Positions 36,618-49,464 are shown, counted from the first letter of the stretch. The stretch: DNA of 64,000 nucleotides from Patiria pectinifera (GCA_029964075.1 CM057135.1:8644863-8708862); one strand, 5' to 3'. Translations and numbers: made by a program. The notes: a model not told the origin generated them from the letters alone.

Positions 36618-38241
36618 CCCACATATTCTTATTTTGCTCAAGGCCACAAACAAAAATAACATTTTTTTTTAAATAAGTGAACAATAAAATGATGACTACA
36701 TGAGACTTGTTTATATAATGATTGTTTATGGAGGCATATATAAACAAAATTATCCACAGAACGTATAGGTTCCAATTCCACGTGAAGTACTCACTTTTAT
36801 TTTCATTTACAATTAGAGAAATACAATCGATTTTCATCTTTTGCTAAAATGTTACACAAGTAATGTATCATATGAGACACCAAATTTGCACACAATTATA
36901 AAATTAGAAAATGTATATTAAAAATCGGCACACTTGTCATTAAAATGGCATTTTTTTTGTTTATTACAGATAGAAACAAGCCCAGATGCATTTTGAACTC
37001 TGAGATTTTATTATTTACATACATGTATTGTGCATCAGCAATTTGTCAAGATCCTCTGATGTCAATTATTACTAATATCAGTGATAACAAGTCAAGTTAG
37101 TATCAAGGACAGTAAAGCATTATGTTTTTGAAGAGAAATGTAGTATTAGGTGTGATTGTTTTTCTTGCAATCAATCTGCACATGTATATACAACATGGTG
37201 ACAATTATTACGTACATGTAGCTGTAGGCCATACATAGCAAGTAAATTCTTTCCATCATACTTACTTGTAAAGGCAATTCAACATTAATATGTACATATG
37301 TCCAAGTCCCATATTGGATTTACATAATTAATTGGTAAAGATTGTACATTGTCAAGAATATTTTGTTGTTTATTAAAAAAAATAAACCAAATTAGTGTTA
37401 CTTAGTAATCACTATATTTTAACACTAAAATATGTTCATTACTCTCCAAGCAAACACCAAATGTAGAACACAACGGCATTGGGCATGGGGTTGTTAACAG
37501 ATGACTGCAGGTCAGGTCATCCACATCACACTTGATGGCAGGTCATATCACTATTGGCACACTACAATATATTCGTTACTCTTCAAGCAGAGACCAAATG
37601 GAGAACACAAACAGCATTGGGCATGGGGTTGTTGACAGATGACTGGAGGTCAGGTCATCCACATCACATTTGATGGCAGGTCATATCAGCACATCAATGA
37701 CTGAGATGGGAATTTACACTGAAAAAAATGAAGGAGAAGAGTATGAAAAAGAAATGTTGCGCATTTCATTTGGTGGAGAAGCTGGATGACAGTGTCATTC
37801 ATCGACCTTACAAACTTGCCTTTTGTTGGGAAACCATTCACAAGTTCACTTAAAAGTTCTTTGTTAACTGCAGTCTATTCAGCACATGGAACTTGCATCG
37901 GGGTTATGTAAATTGAAAATCGTGTTTTGCCGTTTACCGAGATATTTTTATAAACACTGTTCATGTATTCAGTATTGTACTGAGTGATTGAAAAACAAAA
38001 TCACTCGGTTTCTTACAATCATGCGAGACAACTCTGAGTATATACACTGTTTATAAAACTACATCAGGGAGGGCAAAAATCCAATTTTGAATATGTATGG
38101 TTACAAATCTGGTCACAAGTCCAGTCAAAAATCAGGGATGAACAATGATAAAGTAATGATTTTGTAACTGTTCATTTAAATACAATGTAGGTAGTGATTT
38201 GAATTTAGAACACAGGACTTGTGATAGACTTCACTTCAACA
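36618..38241 (+). repeat. 1.63-kb tandem unit, copy 4
   Basis: 1624 bp, nearly identical to the next copy. Confidence 0.92.
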
Positions 38242-39867
38242 CCCACATATTCTTATTTTGCTCAAGGCCACAAACAAAAATAACATTTTTTTTTAAATAA
38301 GTGAACAATAAAATGATGACTACATGAGACTTGTTTATATAATGATTGTTTATGGAGGCATATATAAACAAAATTATCCACAGAACGTATAGGTTCCAAT
38401 TCCACGTGAAGTACTCACTTTTATTTTTCATTTACAATTAGAGAAATACAATCGATTTTCATCTTTTGCTAAAATGTTACACAAGTAATGTATCATATGA
38501 GACACCAAATTTGCACACAATTATAAAATTAGAAAATGTATATTAAAAATCGGCACACTTGTCATTAAAATGGCATTTTTTTTGTTTATTACAGATAGAA
38601 ACAAGCCCAGATGCATTTTGAACTCTGAGATTTTATTATTTACATACATGTATTGTGCATCAGCAATTTGTCAAGATCCTCTGATGTCAATTATTACTAA
38701 TATCAGTGATAACAAGTCAAGTTAGTATCAAGGACAGTAAAGCATTATGTTTTTGAAGAGAAATGTAGTATTAGGTGTGATTGTTTTTCTTGCAATCAAT
38801 CTGCACATGTATATACAACATGGTGACAATTATTACGTACATGTAGCTGTAGGCCATACATAGCAAGTAAATTCTTTCCATCATACTTACTTGTAAAGGC
38901 AATTCAACATTAATATGTACATATGTCCAAGTCCCATATTGGATTTACATAATTAATTGGTAAAGATTGTACATTGTCAAGAATATTTTGTTGTTTATTA
39001 AAAAAAATAAACCAAATTAGTGTTACTTAGTAATCACTATATTTTAACACTAAAATATGTTCATTACTCTCCAAGCAAACACCAAATGTAGAACACAACG
39101 GCATTGGGCATGGGGTTGTTAACAGATGACTGCAGGTCAGGTCATCCACATCACACTTGATGGCAGGTCATATCACTATTGGCACACTACAATATATTCG
39201 TTACTCTTCAAGCAGAGACCAAATGGAGAACACAAACAGCATTGGGCATGGGGTTGTTGACAGATGACTGGAGGTCAGGTCATCCACATCACATTTGATG
39301 GCAGGTCATATCAGCACATCAATGACTGAGATGGGAATTTACACTGAAAAAAATGAAGGAGAAGAGTATGAAAAAGAAATGTTGCGCATTTCATTTGGTG
39401 GAGAAGCTGGATGACAGTGTCATTCATCGACCTTACAAACTTGCCTTTTGTTGGGAAACCATTCACAAGTTCACTTAAAAGTTCTTTGTTAACTGCAGTC
39501 TATTCAGCACATGGAACTTGCATCGGGGTGATGTAAATTGAAAATCGTGTTTTGCCGTTTACCGAGATATTTTTATAAACACTGTTCATGTATTCAGTAT
39601 TGTACTGAGTGATTGAAAAACAAAATCACTCGGTTTCTTACAATCATGCGAGACAACTCTGAGTATATACACTGTTTATAAAACTACATCAGGGAGGGCA
39701 AAAATCCAATTTTGAATATGTATGGTTACAAATCTGGTCACAAGTCCAGTCAAAAATCAGGGATGAACAATGATAAAGTAATGATTTTGTAACTGTTCAT
39801 TTAAATACAATGTAGGTAGTGATTTGAATTTAGAACACAGGACTTGTGATAGACTTCACTTCAACAC
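38242..39867 (+). repeat. 1.63-kb tandem unit, copy 5 (last)
   Basis: 1626 bp. The array ends where ACTTCAACACC passes into TTTTCAGAGGATAC and not into another CCCACATATTC. Confidence 0.92.
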
Positions 39868-40789
39868 CTTTTCAGAGGATACAAGTATTGCATACAAATA
39901 TTCATAAGTAGCAAGTACTTACCACTTCAGCTACACATCAGTAAAACGGCTTGTAACAATGGAGCGCATGTCTCTATCGCCATCTGCATGAACACCAGAT
40001 TCCACTAATGCATACATGTATAAACAATAAAGCAAAGAACTCAATCATTTTAAATTCTACATGTATTTTTTTTTACAAACACTTGCTTGCCATGCAGTAA
40101 GTGCAAATGTTCCTTTGAAAAATCAATGTTGTTCTTCATGTAGTTATACCAGATAACAGTCATGTCCATACAAAATACAGCCTGGTAAAATAACAATCAA
40201 TTCACTTCACCCTCACTGTTGCAATGTTTCATACTTAATTAAATTTTGTGATAGTCAACATGTGTGCGATGTGTGCAAGATGTTTGCAATTACCTGATGT
40301 TTCAAAACAGATAATAATGGCATACACACTACTGTGCCAAATCATTCATAGTAGCAGTAGTACTCAGAACTTTAAGAGCACTATTACAACGATGGTCTTT
40401 ATTCCTTTTTAACAGTGATGCTGGTCATGTCTCTTACTTATTTATGAAGGTAGTAACATGCTTCCTTCATGACCAAGCTCTCCCAACAAAGATGGTCAGG
40501 GGTGACACTCCATTACTGAGATGTTCAAGTTGACTCATTCTTCTACAGCACAAAGTCTGGTGATTAGACTGACTGATGGTGGTGATGTGTATGCAGCAGT
40601 GACAGTGTCTCATCATGCCAAAAGAGTCCACAATGGATTGGTCATTCTCCATGAATGACCACAAAGCCTGGAGATAAGCATCCAGTTTGGAGTCTTACAG
40701 TCATACTGCATTACTGAAATGCCATTTGTTGATGACCTCTTACTGTCCACAAGTCTTTCAATGACACTTGCAGAAAACACACTTGTAAC
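39868..40789. other. Spacer between arrays, no gene seen
   Basis: No frame with protein character. The right 100 bp contain diverged pieces resembling the 94-bp unit that follows. Confidence 0.4.
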
Positions 40790-42570
40790 CGTGCCCCATC
40801 TTGCTCAAAGTCGCAGTCCACAATCAATTGGTCACAGCCTGGAGATGACAACACCCACCCATGAGTCTTGCAGGGATTGTTGCAGTACTCCATCTTGCCC
40901 AAAGTCGCAGTCCACAATCAATTGGTCACAGCCTGGAGATGACAACACCCACCCATGAGTCTTGCAGGCAGTGTTGCAGTACTCCATCTTGCCCAAAGTG
41001 GCAGTCCACAATCAATTGGTCACAGCCTGGAGATGACAACACCCACCCCTCAGTGTTGCAGGCAGTGTTGCAGTACTCCATCTTGCCCAAAGTCGCAGTC
41101 CACAATCAATTGGTGACAGCCTGGAGATGATAACACCCACCCATGAGTCTTGCAGGGATTGTTGCGGTACTCCATCTTGCCCAAAGTGGCAGTCCACAAT
41201 CAATTTGTCACAGCCTGGAGATGACAACACCCACCCATGAGTCTTGCAGGGATTGTTGCGTTACTCCATCTTGCCCAAAGGCGCAGTCCACAATCAATTG
41301 GTCACAGCCTGGAGATGACAACACCCACCCATGAGTCTTGCAGGGATTGTTGCGGTACTCCATCTTGCCCAAAGTGGCAGTCCACAATCAATTGGTCACA
41401 GCCTGGAGATGACAACACCCACCCATGAGTCTTGCAGGGATTGTTGCGGTACTCTATCTTGCCCAAAGTGGCAGTCCACAATCAATTGGTCACAGCCTGG
41501 AGATGACAACACCCACCCATGAGTCTTGCAGGGATTGTTGCGTTACTCCATCTTGCCCAAAGTCGCAGTCCACAATCAATTTGTCACAGCCTGGAGATGA
41601 CAACACCCACCCATGACTCTTGCAGGGATTGTTGCGGTACTCCATCTTGCCCAAAGTGGCAGTCCACAATCAATTTGTCACAGCCTGGAGATGACAACAC
41701 CCACCCATGAGTCTTGCAGGGATTGTTGCGGTACTCCATCTTGCCCAAAGTGGCAGTCCACAATCAATTGGTCACAGCCTGGAGATGACAACACCCACCC
41801 ATGAGTCTTGCAGGGATTGTTGCGGTACTCCATCTTGCCCAAAGTGGCAGTCCACAATCAATTGGTCACAGCCTGGAGATGACAACACCCACCCATGGGT
41901 CTTGCAGGGATTGTTGCGGTACTCCATCTTGCCCAAAGTCGCAGTCCACAATCAATTTGTCACAGCCTGGAGATGACAACACCCACCCATGAGTCTTGCA
42001 GGGATTGTTGCGGTACTCCATCTTGCCCAAAGTGGCAGTCCACAATCAATTGGTCACAGCCTGGAGATGACAACACCCACCCATGAGTCTTGCAGGGATT
42101 GTTGCGGTACTCCATCTTGCCCAAAGTCGCAGTCCACAATCAATTGGTCACAGCCTGGAGATGACAACACCCACCCATGAGTCTTGCAGGGATTGTTGCG
42201 TTACTCCATCTTGCCCAAAGTGGCAGTCCACAATCAATTGGTCACAGCCTGGAGATGACAACACCCACCCATGAGTCTTGCAGGGATTGTTGCGGTACTC
42301 CATCTTGCCCAAAGTTGCAGTTCACATTGAATTGGTCACAGCCTGGAGATGACAACACCCACCCATGAGTCTTGCAGGGATTGTTGCGTTACTCCATCTT
42401 GCCCAAAGTGGCAGTCCACAATCAATTGGTCACAGCCTGGAGATGACAACACCCACCCATGAGTCTTGCAGGGATTGTTGCGGTACTCCATCTTGCCCAA
42501 AGTCACACTCCAGAATGAATTGGTGACAGCCTGGAGATGACAACACCCACCCATGAGTGTTGCAGGCAGT
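40790..42570 (+). repeat. 94-bp minisatellite, about 19 copies
   Basis: The landmark CATCTTGCCCAAAG returns every 94 bp from 40797 (as CATCTTGCTCAAAG) to 42489. Other parts of the unit are CACAATCAATTGGTCACAGC, CTGGAGATGACAACACCCAC and GAGTCTTGCAGGGATTGTTG. Variation is limited to a few sites (GTCGC/GTGGC, GCGGT/GCGTT, TTGGTC/TTTGTC), suggesting ongoing homogenisation. 94 is not a multiple of 3, so the overlapping 63-aa frames on the plus strand are artefacts. Confidence 0.95.
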
Positions 42571-43848
42571 GTTGGTGTTCATACTCCTTAACTGAAGTGT
42601 ACAAATGTATGTTCGTCCCCACTTGCTCAGCCAGTCTGGTGATGCAATGCAGGCCTCCTCGTCAGGAGACCCTAGAGCTGGGTCCTAACTATGTGATGAG
42701 ACACACAAATGTATAGGAGTAACAGTGTCTGATCTAGTTGAAACTATCATGCACAAGAGTCAGAGGCAACACACCATTACAGAAAAATATTTCATTGACC
42801 ACCTCTCACTCAACAAGTGTGGTGATGAGACATTTCATAGGGACTTCTCTGGTTACACATAGTATATTCTATAAATGATGACATTTAATGGTGACTTATG
42901 TCAAGACATTAAACTCAGATGATAACAGCGATGTTTTTTTTTCTTCATACCACAGTATAGCCATTCGATTGGTCAGTTACATACATGTATATCAGTGCAT
43001 TTTCCATTTATCTCAAAGTAAAGTCCATTGTATTGTGAACATGTTGTACATGTATGTTATATGTTCCTCTATCACATCATCACACGATGTTCAAAACGTA
43101 ACTCACATTGAGGGTATGGGTATCAGCATGTTTTGTTCTACAAGCTAACATTATTAATCATGTTCTGTGTACAAGTATCACAGAAACAACTATTTCAATG
43201 TATGCATGACAATCTCTGCCAGATTCAAACTGTAAAAAAGCTAAAAGTTTGTTATTATGTATAAATAAATTTAGTAATCATTTACTGATGTTGATGTGCC
43301 TCATATTGATCACTTACCTCAATCATGTAATTGTACTTATTTTTGTATACTTTATGGCCCAATAACTTCACCATATCTAGTGCATTCTTCTGACATTTAC
43401 ACGTACGGTACCATACTTGTTTGTCTGCATAGCCATTTTTCATTGTTGTCTATCATGCCTACTATGTATTATTTACAGTTGTCATCGACCTCCATAATTT
43501 ACTTGTTATTCTACTCTGTTTTAAATGAAAGTTTCATCATATATGATTCATACTTTTCAAAATTCAACTTAAGAAGTTCACTTTTTGTAGTTTATATCTA
43601 CACCTTGTTTTACCTTTCTTTGATAATTGTAAGAATAATAATGTCATTTTGGCCTTATACTATGTTCCTTTCTCTGCAGATAGAAACCAGTAGCGTCATT
43701 TTAAAATCAATGAATACACTTCCGAATGCTCAAATAACTAGCACACAGACAAATGTGGTTTCAACACAATAGATATTTACAAATGATAAGATCTTTAAAA
43801 CTACATACTGGAAAATATACATGTACATAGATTTTGTAATTTAGAAAT
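42571..43848. other. 3' flank of the Helitron coding region, end not located
   Basis: No gene on either strand; the plus-strand frame at 43296-43772 is hydrophobic but without support. The element's 3' terminus (on the minus strand a hairpin then CTRR) should lie here or further left. CTAG sites exist at 42676, 42728, 43377 and 43738, none with a strong hairpin. Confidence 0.4.
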
Positions 43849-46800
43849 TCACCATTTAAAGATCACTGCTTCATGGTAGCTATAATATGTTGGGCTCACA
43901 TAAGTTTCTATGACGTCTATGTTCCTGACATAAACATGATCAAGTAAAGTGCCATTCTCAGTAGTAGCTTCAGTCACACATTGCTTATATCCATGATCAT
44001 GCATCACTTTCTGAACAGAAGACTGTTTCATGATATCTTCATTGAAATCACCCATGACAATGCACTTGTTTGACACCTTGTGTAGCTCATTTAGCAACAT
44101 TTGAAGAATTGGTAGAAATTCATTTAGAACATATGAAGCTGGTCGATAAATGATCACAATGGCTACTGACACATTAGAAATTATCTGAAATGAAATGTAT
44201 TCTAGGTTGTGGACTGGTAAGTTAAGCCTACTGAAAACTTTCTCTTTCTTGCCACATACAGCTACACCTCCATGGCACTGTTCTTTCAACATTTGTGTAA
44301 CACGACTAGTGTTATCATACGACATACATCTTGGCTGATGATACCATTTGTAATCACTCATATCGGTATCCAAATTACAAATGAAGTCTCCATTACTCCA
44401 TGTCTCTGTCAGACATATGACATCACATGACAACATTTCCTTGTTTCTCTTCAAATCAACAAAATGTGCTTGAAGTCCTTGAATGTTGTGCATTGCAATA
44501 GTTGTACAACAAGTTTCATGGGGCTTTGCAAATTCCTTTTCATCAACACTACCATTGCTTTGTTCATCATTATTATCAATGTATAATGGCATTTCACTTA
44601 TTGCCTCGGCCACTTTTTCATTACAGTAGATATATTTTTCATCAAATCCTTCTATTACCAGGCCATTCAGTGACACCACTCTGCTCAAACTAACATACGC
44701 TTGTCCTGCGGAAAATGTACGGTCTAAAAATACAACAGCCTTTTCTGTAGTCATTCCTTGAACCTTGTGAGATGTGCATGCCCAAGCTAACTTAAGAGGG
44801 AACTGGTGTCTTACAAAGACCTGAGTCACATTGTCTTCTACCATTTCAATACAAACTACATCTGTAGAATTACCAGAGGACTGCTTCTTCAATTTTGCTC
44901 CAACCTTCTCATTATCAAATTTAACTTTCACAATCTTTGGCGAGTGTTCATTCGGTAACATCACTATTTCAGAGACAGTTCCAAATACTCCATTAACAAG
45001 TCCATCAGATACATCAAGATTCCTTGTAAGCATGACTCTAGCACCAACACCAAGCCACAAGCAGTCAGATAAATTAGTACGTGATGATTTCTTTAGTGAT
45101 TTCACTACGGGTATCATTTTCCCACTTTTCGCATCTTTCTGGAAATCTTTAGCAAGAATACATACACATTCTGAACACTTCACAAAAAGAGTTTGTCTAT
45201 TATACTCATCCACCTGTTTATTGCAAGGATAAATATGCAGAGCATCAGTCCAATCTTCCCCAGTTTCACGTGATTTTAGCAAAGTAACATCATCACTTTC
45301 TAATTGCTCTTTCTTCTTTCTGACACGCAACCTGTTTAAAAGTTCAGCAAACTGCGCATCTTCCTTTTGCCTCATAATCTCAGTCAGTTCCACTTTGACA
45401 AAATTATCATTCCACAAATCACCTGTAACATCAGTCTGGTACAGAGATTTTCCTTTGACTGGCGGCAACTGATAGAAATCACCAACAGCAACTATGCTCA
45501 CATTCCCAAAAGGATTATGATTACGAGATTGTTTGACCTGTCGAAGACGACCATGAATGTAGTGCAACATTTTTTGATCAACCATTGAAATTTCATCAAT
45601 AATTACAATTTGTAGTTGCCTTAATTTATGCCTTAGTGTACTGATCTTTTCTTCACTGAGTGGTTGATACGGTAATCTCACATTTGTTGAAATTGACAAA
45701 GCACTATGGATGGTAGCACCATGGATATTATATGCAGCAACACCTGTAGGCGCCATAAGCAGAACTGATATGTTGTCTGGACTCTCCATCATTTTTCCAA
45801 ATAGTCTTGTTGCTTCATAGTAAATACATTTAATCAAATGGCTCTTTCCTGTACCTGCTCCACCTGTCACAAATACATGAAATGCTTCTGGATTTCTACC
45901 ACTAATTTTATCCAAACACCACTGTCTCACTTTATAGAAAACTTGTCTCTGTTTGTCATTCAGACACCTTAACATATTCATTGCTTCTTGTTTGGATACT
46001 TTCAGTGGATGTGGTTCAATTGTACTTTTTATATCATTATCTTGATTAGATTTCAAATCAGGAATATCACACTCATTCTCACTATCTTCTTCTTGTGGTT
46101 GCTTCTGTGCTTTGCATTCAAGTCTTTCCTGTTCACTTTCTGGAGCTATTAATGCCCAAGCATCTTCTAGCGGACCAAACTTTTCTAACATTTCTTCAGC
46201 TTCGTCTATGGGTTCAGCATTAGCCTCATACAAAGACCGGTTACTTTCCACAATATTCATTACAGATTTCAGCACACCATTCAAGTTAACACTACCATTT
46301 CTATAGAATTCCTCATATGCTTCAAACTGCTGTGGTTTAAGCTGAGCATCAATACGATATGGAAGATATAATTGCAATATGCTTTGATAGTACTTCTCTG
46401 GATATTTTGGTACTGAAAATCTTGGGAATCGAATAACTGCTGGATCTGTCTTACTACGTTTCTGTATGTGACCTAACCCATTTTTCAATTCATGTACTGG
46501 AGAACGACTTGTTTTGGCCATGTTGCTGTATATCACTCTATACTCTGAACAAAATGTCGCTAAGCACATTGCTTCAAATTGATCAGTTTCTGGTCTAGCT
46601 AGATACCTATCAACTCTACTGGTCATCCAGATACTATCATCATCTTCATCACATTTGTTTTGAATTACACTAAGGGGCAAGCTCATTCTGATTGGATTTT
46701 CTCCGACAGGTACGAATTCTACTTTCCTTGATCCTTCCTTCAATCTCAAATTACAAACACGATAAACTGCTTCTTGTGCTGATACTTCACGATTGTGTAA

Positions 46801-49464
46801 ATATACACTGCCAATTTCCTTCATACTCTGTCTCGCATCCAAATTACCATTCTGCACTTCAGCCTGAGCATGTGACAATAATATACCCATTTCACGTTCA
46901 GCCTTAGACATGTAAGACACCACATAAGCAACACAAGCATAAGCATCACAAATGTACTGAATGTCCATATTTGCACTCCAACATCTCATCAAATCAGAAT
47001 TGTACAAATTAACCCATACATCTTGTGGCTGTCTCTTATGAACAATACTGGCCTTCCTGCTCAAGACATTGTTAGCTTTCTCAAAATCAGCTTGTGTTAT
47101 ATTTACGCTTCCAAATAATTCAGTAGTTGTCATATGTTCATTCTCAGCTTTCTGTATTGCAGTCCATACTGATTGCAGCAACTCCTTGGCCTTATTTCTT
47201 TCATTTATGTCATCTTCTTCACTTTCTTTCTCATCACCTGTTGGCATATAGGGATCTGTTATGAATGTCCTTTCAGATGGAGGTCTGGGGAAATTAAACC
47301 TGCACTCAGTACCCTTCTTCTTACATGACTTGGAATGCTTTTTGCTGTGTAACTGCACATGACTGATGATTTCATTCAACTGTTCATCCTGCTGTTCTGA
47401 TGGTAATTTGCAACTGATGTATTTGTCAATGAAATTAACAACATCCTTGTCACTATCATGTCCCAATTTTGGTGCACCTTCAATCCAAAACAAACAATGT
47501 GTATGTGGTGACCCTCTCTGTTGAAATTCTACTCTGTAAAAGTAGTCCTTGACTCTTCCAATTGGTTCAGCTGAAGACATAATTACATCTTTCAAAAATG
47601 TGTGAAATCGTTGATCAAACATTCTAGCAGCAGTCACAGGATTGCTTCTCAATATGGTACATTTCTCATTCCAGTCCAAATCTTTTACATCTCTAGAATC
47701 ACCTTGCTGTCTTAGAATTGTATTGATTACCTCAGGCCACCGCATATCAGCTGCAGAAAATGAACAAAACCATGTTGGTATTCCAAGTTGTCTGATCATA
47801 GCCAAAACATCCTTCTGTGCTGCTTGCCAGTATGGTGGTGTACCACGAATAGGCTTGAGAAATTTATATCCACTATCTGATTTCAAAATATCTTGTAGTT
47901 GGTCCCTGTCATTGATCATGGAAGCATTAACACTCTCACCACTGTGCTTTTTATCACAACTCTTACGCAATGCAATAGAAACACTAGACATAACTTTCTG
48001 AATCTCAGATAAGTATTGAGCATAAAAGATGTATTGTGTAGTCTTTGCAAATCTATTATCTACATTCATCAGTCGATTGTGCAAGTATCTACACAGAGTT
48101 AACTTCACATTACGATCATCATCAAATGTAGGCTGACCTATCGGAAATAATGCTGGAAAGCATTTTGCTTCATTACCTTTTTCCATTAATATTCTGATTG
48201 GACTATTGCCTTCACAAGGTGCAACACATATGACTTCGTCAAAATACTGATCAAGTATTTCCTGGCCTATGTTACTCGGCTGAAGACAACTGTCTAATGC
48301 AACACCCCGCAAACGATCATCATCTGTTTCCTCCTCATCATTTTCGTCATCTTTACTGCCACTTTCATTATTTTTAACTTCTTCTTTGACATCATCCACT
48401 TGCTGCTCCATTTCATCAGCATCTTCACACAATGGATTCTCCCATTCAGTATTTATTTCAATGTCACTGTACCATTTATTATTGTGCTTAAGGTAGTTCA
48501 AGGCACTCTCAACATACTCCTTATTTACAAACTGATACTGATAATATCCTTTAAAAGTCAATTTTCTCTTCAATTTCACTCGGATCAACTGATCATCATT
48601 TTCAGGCCTCGGTAACACATTTACTGTGTCCGTTACATTTGATGGTACACATACTACTGGACCTTTAACACCATGCTGTCCGCCTTTCGGTAATGCAATC
48701 ATTTTCATGAATGGTACATTTATTGCGATTAGATGTTCTTCTAGCGTATTTAAACGAGCCAATTCATCAGGAATATCGATCAGGTTTAAATTGTTTAGAC
48801 TTGCTTCTGCAGGTACTTTGTTCACAAGTAGTTTTCTATGACATGTATAGCATATCCACAAATGCAATCTACTTGATTCTCCAACAATACAATTTAACTC
48901 ACAATCTTCACTACACGCATGCAGATATGTATCACTAATATACACCTGGTCTTCATATTTATATTTATTACATTTTAAAACCTGTTTTCGAAAAAGAAGT
49001 TTATGACAACATGCACAGACATATTCCGGTCCTTTAGAGATGTCTTCTCTAAATTTTGTTGTCACAAAACACATTTTACGTCTCTTTTCTTTGTTCATAA
49101 GGTCACGTCTGTGATTGTTGATTATCATGTTTCTACGGTATCGATGATTTGTCTTATATTTTTCTTTCCCATACTTAATCAAATTCATCCTGTATGAAAC
49201 AACACAACGATACTTCTTTTTGATACTTGCAATAAGCATATTTCTATATGAAACGTTATCACGGTATGTACATTTCATTCTGTCAATTTTCCTTTGCCTG
49301 TACACAACATTCTTATACTTTATATTTCCAATATCAATTAGGTTTTTTCGATATTGAGAATTTTGACGGTACTTTGTTTTACCACTATTAATTAGCCTTT
49401 GTCTGTATGCAGAATTTTCACGATACTTCGCTTTTCCAAAATTAATTAGCCTTTCTCTGTACAC
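43849..49464 (-). CDS. Helitron Rep/helicase/endonuclease, C-terminal part
   Basis: 1871 codons, the 3' part of an autonomous Helitron protein that nicks, unwinds and strand-transfers the element by rolling-circle replication. In order: YR repeats (1-115); Cys-rich segment (CACC about 149, CYTC about 205); DUF6570-like region (about 215-345); acidic linker; Helitron N-terminal region (about 480-680) with the HUH motif PHTHC (H654, H656); two-tyrosine motif AYVVSYMSK (Y847, Y851, K854); Pif1-type SF1 helicase with Walker A GGAGTGKS (K1207), Walker B IIDEIS (D1290-E1291), GDFYQLPPV, and SLSRV (R1595); and an EEP/AP-endonuclease-like domain (about 1660-1871) with E1687, GDFN (D1806, N1808), LLDH (D1842) and final SYH. 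All catalytic residues of Rep and helicase are present. Domain order fits Helitron2/Helentron elements. Its methionine is only the first in frame; translation really begins in the upstream frame. Confidence 0.93.
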   Translation of the reverse strand: MYRERLINFGKAKYRENSAYRQRLINSGKTKYRQNSQYRKNLIDIGNIKYKNVVYRQRKIDRMKCTYRDNVSYRNMLIASIKKKYRCVVSYRMNLIKYGKEKYKTNHRYRRNMIINNHRRDLMNKEKRRKMCFVTTKFREDISKGPEYVCACCHKLLFRKQVLKCNKYKYEDQVYISDTYLHACSEDCELNCIVGESSRLHLWICYTCHRKLLVNKVPAEASLNNLNLIDIPDELARLNTLEEHLIAINVPFMKMIALPKGGQHGVKGPVVCVPSNVTDTVNVLPRPENDDQLIRVKLKRKLTFKGYYQYQFVNKEYVESALNYLKHNNKWYSDIEINTEWENPLCEDADEMEQQVDDVKEEVKNNESGSKDDENDEEETDDDRLRGVALDSCLQPSNIGQEILDQYFDEVICVAPCEGNSPIRILMEKGNEAKCFPALFPIGQPTFDDDRNVKLTLCRYLHNRLMNVDNRFAKTTQYIFYAQYLSEIQKVMSSVSIALRKSCDKKHSGESVNASMINDRDQLQDILKSDSGYKFLKPIRGTPPYWQAAQKDVLAMIRQLGIPTWFCSFSAADMRWPEVINTILRQQGDSRDVKDLDWNEKCTILRSNPVTAARMFDQRFHTFLKDVIMSSAEPIGRVKDYFYRVEFQQRGSPHTHCLFWIEGAPKLGHDSDKDVVNFIDKYISCKLPSEQQDEQLNEIISHVQLHSKKHSKSCKKKGTECRFNFPRPPSERTFITDPYMPTGDEKESEEDDINERNKAKELLQSVWTAIQKAENEHMTTTELFGSVNITQADFEKANNVLSRKASIVHKRQPQDVWVNLYNSDLMRCWSANMDIQYICDAYACVAYVVSYMSKAEREMGILLSHAQAEVQNGNLDARQSMKEIGSVYLHNREVSAQEAVYRVCNLRLKEGSRKVEFVPVGENPIRMSLPLSVIQNKCDEDDDSIWMTSRVDRYLARPETDQFEAMCLATFCSEYRVIYSNMAKTSRSPVHELKNGLGHIQKRSKTDPAVIRFPRFSVPKYPEKYYQSILQLYLPYRIDAQLKPQQFEAYEEFYRNGSVNLNGVLKSVMNIVESNRSLYEANAEPIDEAEEMLEKFGPLEDAWALIAPESEQERLECKAQKQPQEEDSENECDIPDLKSNQDNDIKSTIEPHPLKVSKQEAMNMLRCLNDKQRQVFYKVRQWCLDKISGRNPEAFHVFVTGGAGTGKSHLIKCIYYEATRLFGKMMESPDNISVLLMAPTGVAAYNIHGATIHSALSISTNVRLPYQPLSEEKISTLRHKLRQLQIVIIDEISMVDQKMLHYIHGRLRQVKQSRNHNPFGNVSIVAVGDFYQLPPVKGKSLYQTDVTGDLWNDNFVKVELTEIMRQKEDAQFAELLNRLRVRKKKEQLESDDVTLLKSRETGEDWTDALHIYPCNKQVDEYNRQTLFVKCSECVCILAKDFQKDAKSGKMIPVVKSLKKSSRTNLSDCLWLGVGARVMLTRNLDVSDGLVNGVFGTVSEIVMLPNEHSPKIVKVKFDNEKVGAKLKKQSSGNSTDVVCIEMVEDNVTQVFVRHQFPLKLAWACTSHKVQGMTTEKAVVFLDRTFSAGQAYVSLSRVVSLNGLVIEGFDEKYIYCNEKVAEAISEMPLYIDNNDEQSNGSVDEKEFAKPHETCCTTIAMHNIQGLQAHFVDLKRNKEMLSCDVICLTETWSNGDFICNLDTDMSDYKWYHQPRCMSYDNTSRVTQMLKEQCHGGVAVCGKKEKVFSRLNLPVHNLEYISFQIISNVSVAIVIIYRPASYVLNEFLPILQMLLNELHKVSNKCIVMGDFNEDIMKQSSVQKVMHDHGYKQCVTEATTENGTLLDHVYVRNIDVIETYVSPTYYSYHEAVIFKW

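Noticed and set aside
40861-42368. Series of 63-89 aa overlapping frames; also considered as a CRISPR-like array
   Set aside because: 94-bp minisatellite; 94 is not divisible by 3, and there are no unique spacers between repeats.
43730-43770. Possible 3' end of the autonomous Helitron (minus strand ...GTGTGCTAG|T at 43738)
   Set aside because: The preceding stem is only about 4 bp and CTAG is frequent; not enough to call the terminus.
43296-43772. 158-aa hydrophobic plus-strand frame resembling membrane segments
   Set aside because: T-rich DNA read in frame; no homologous character, no initiation or splice support.
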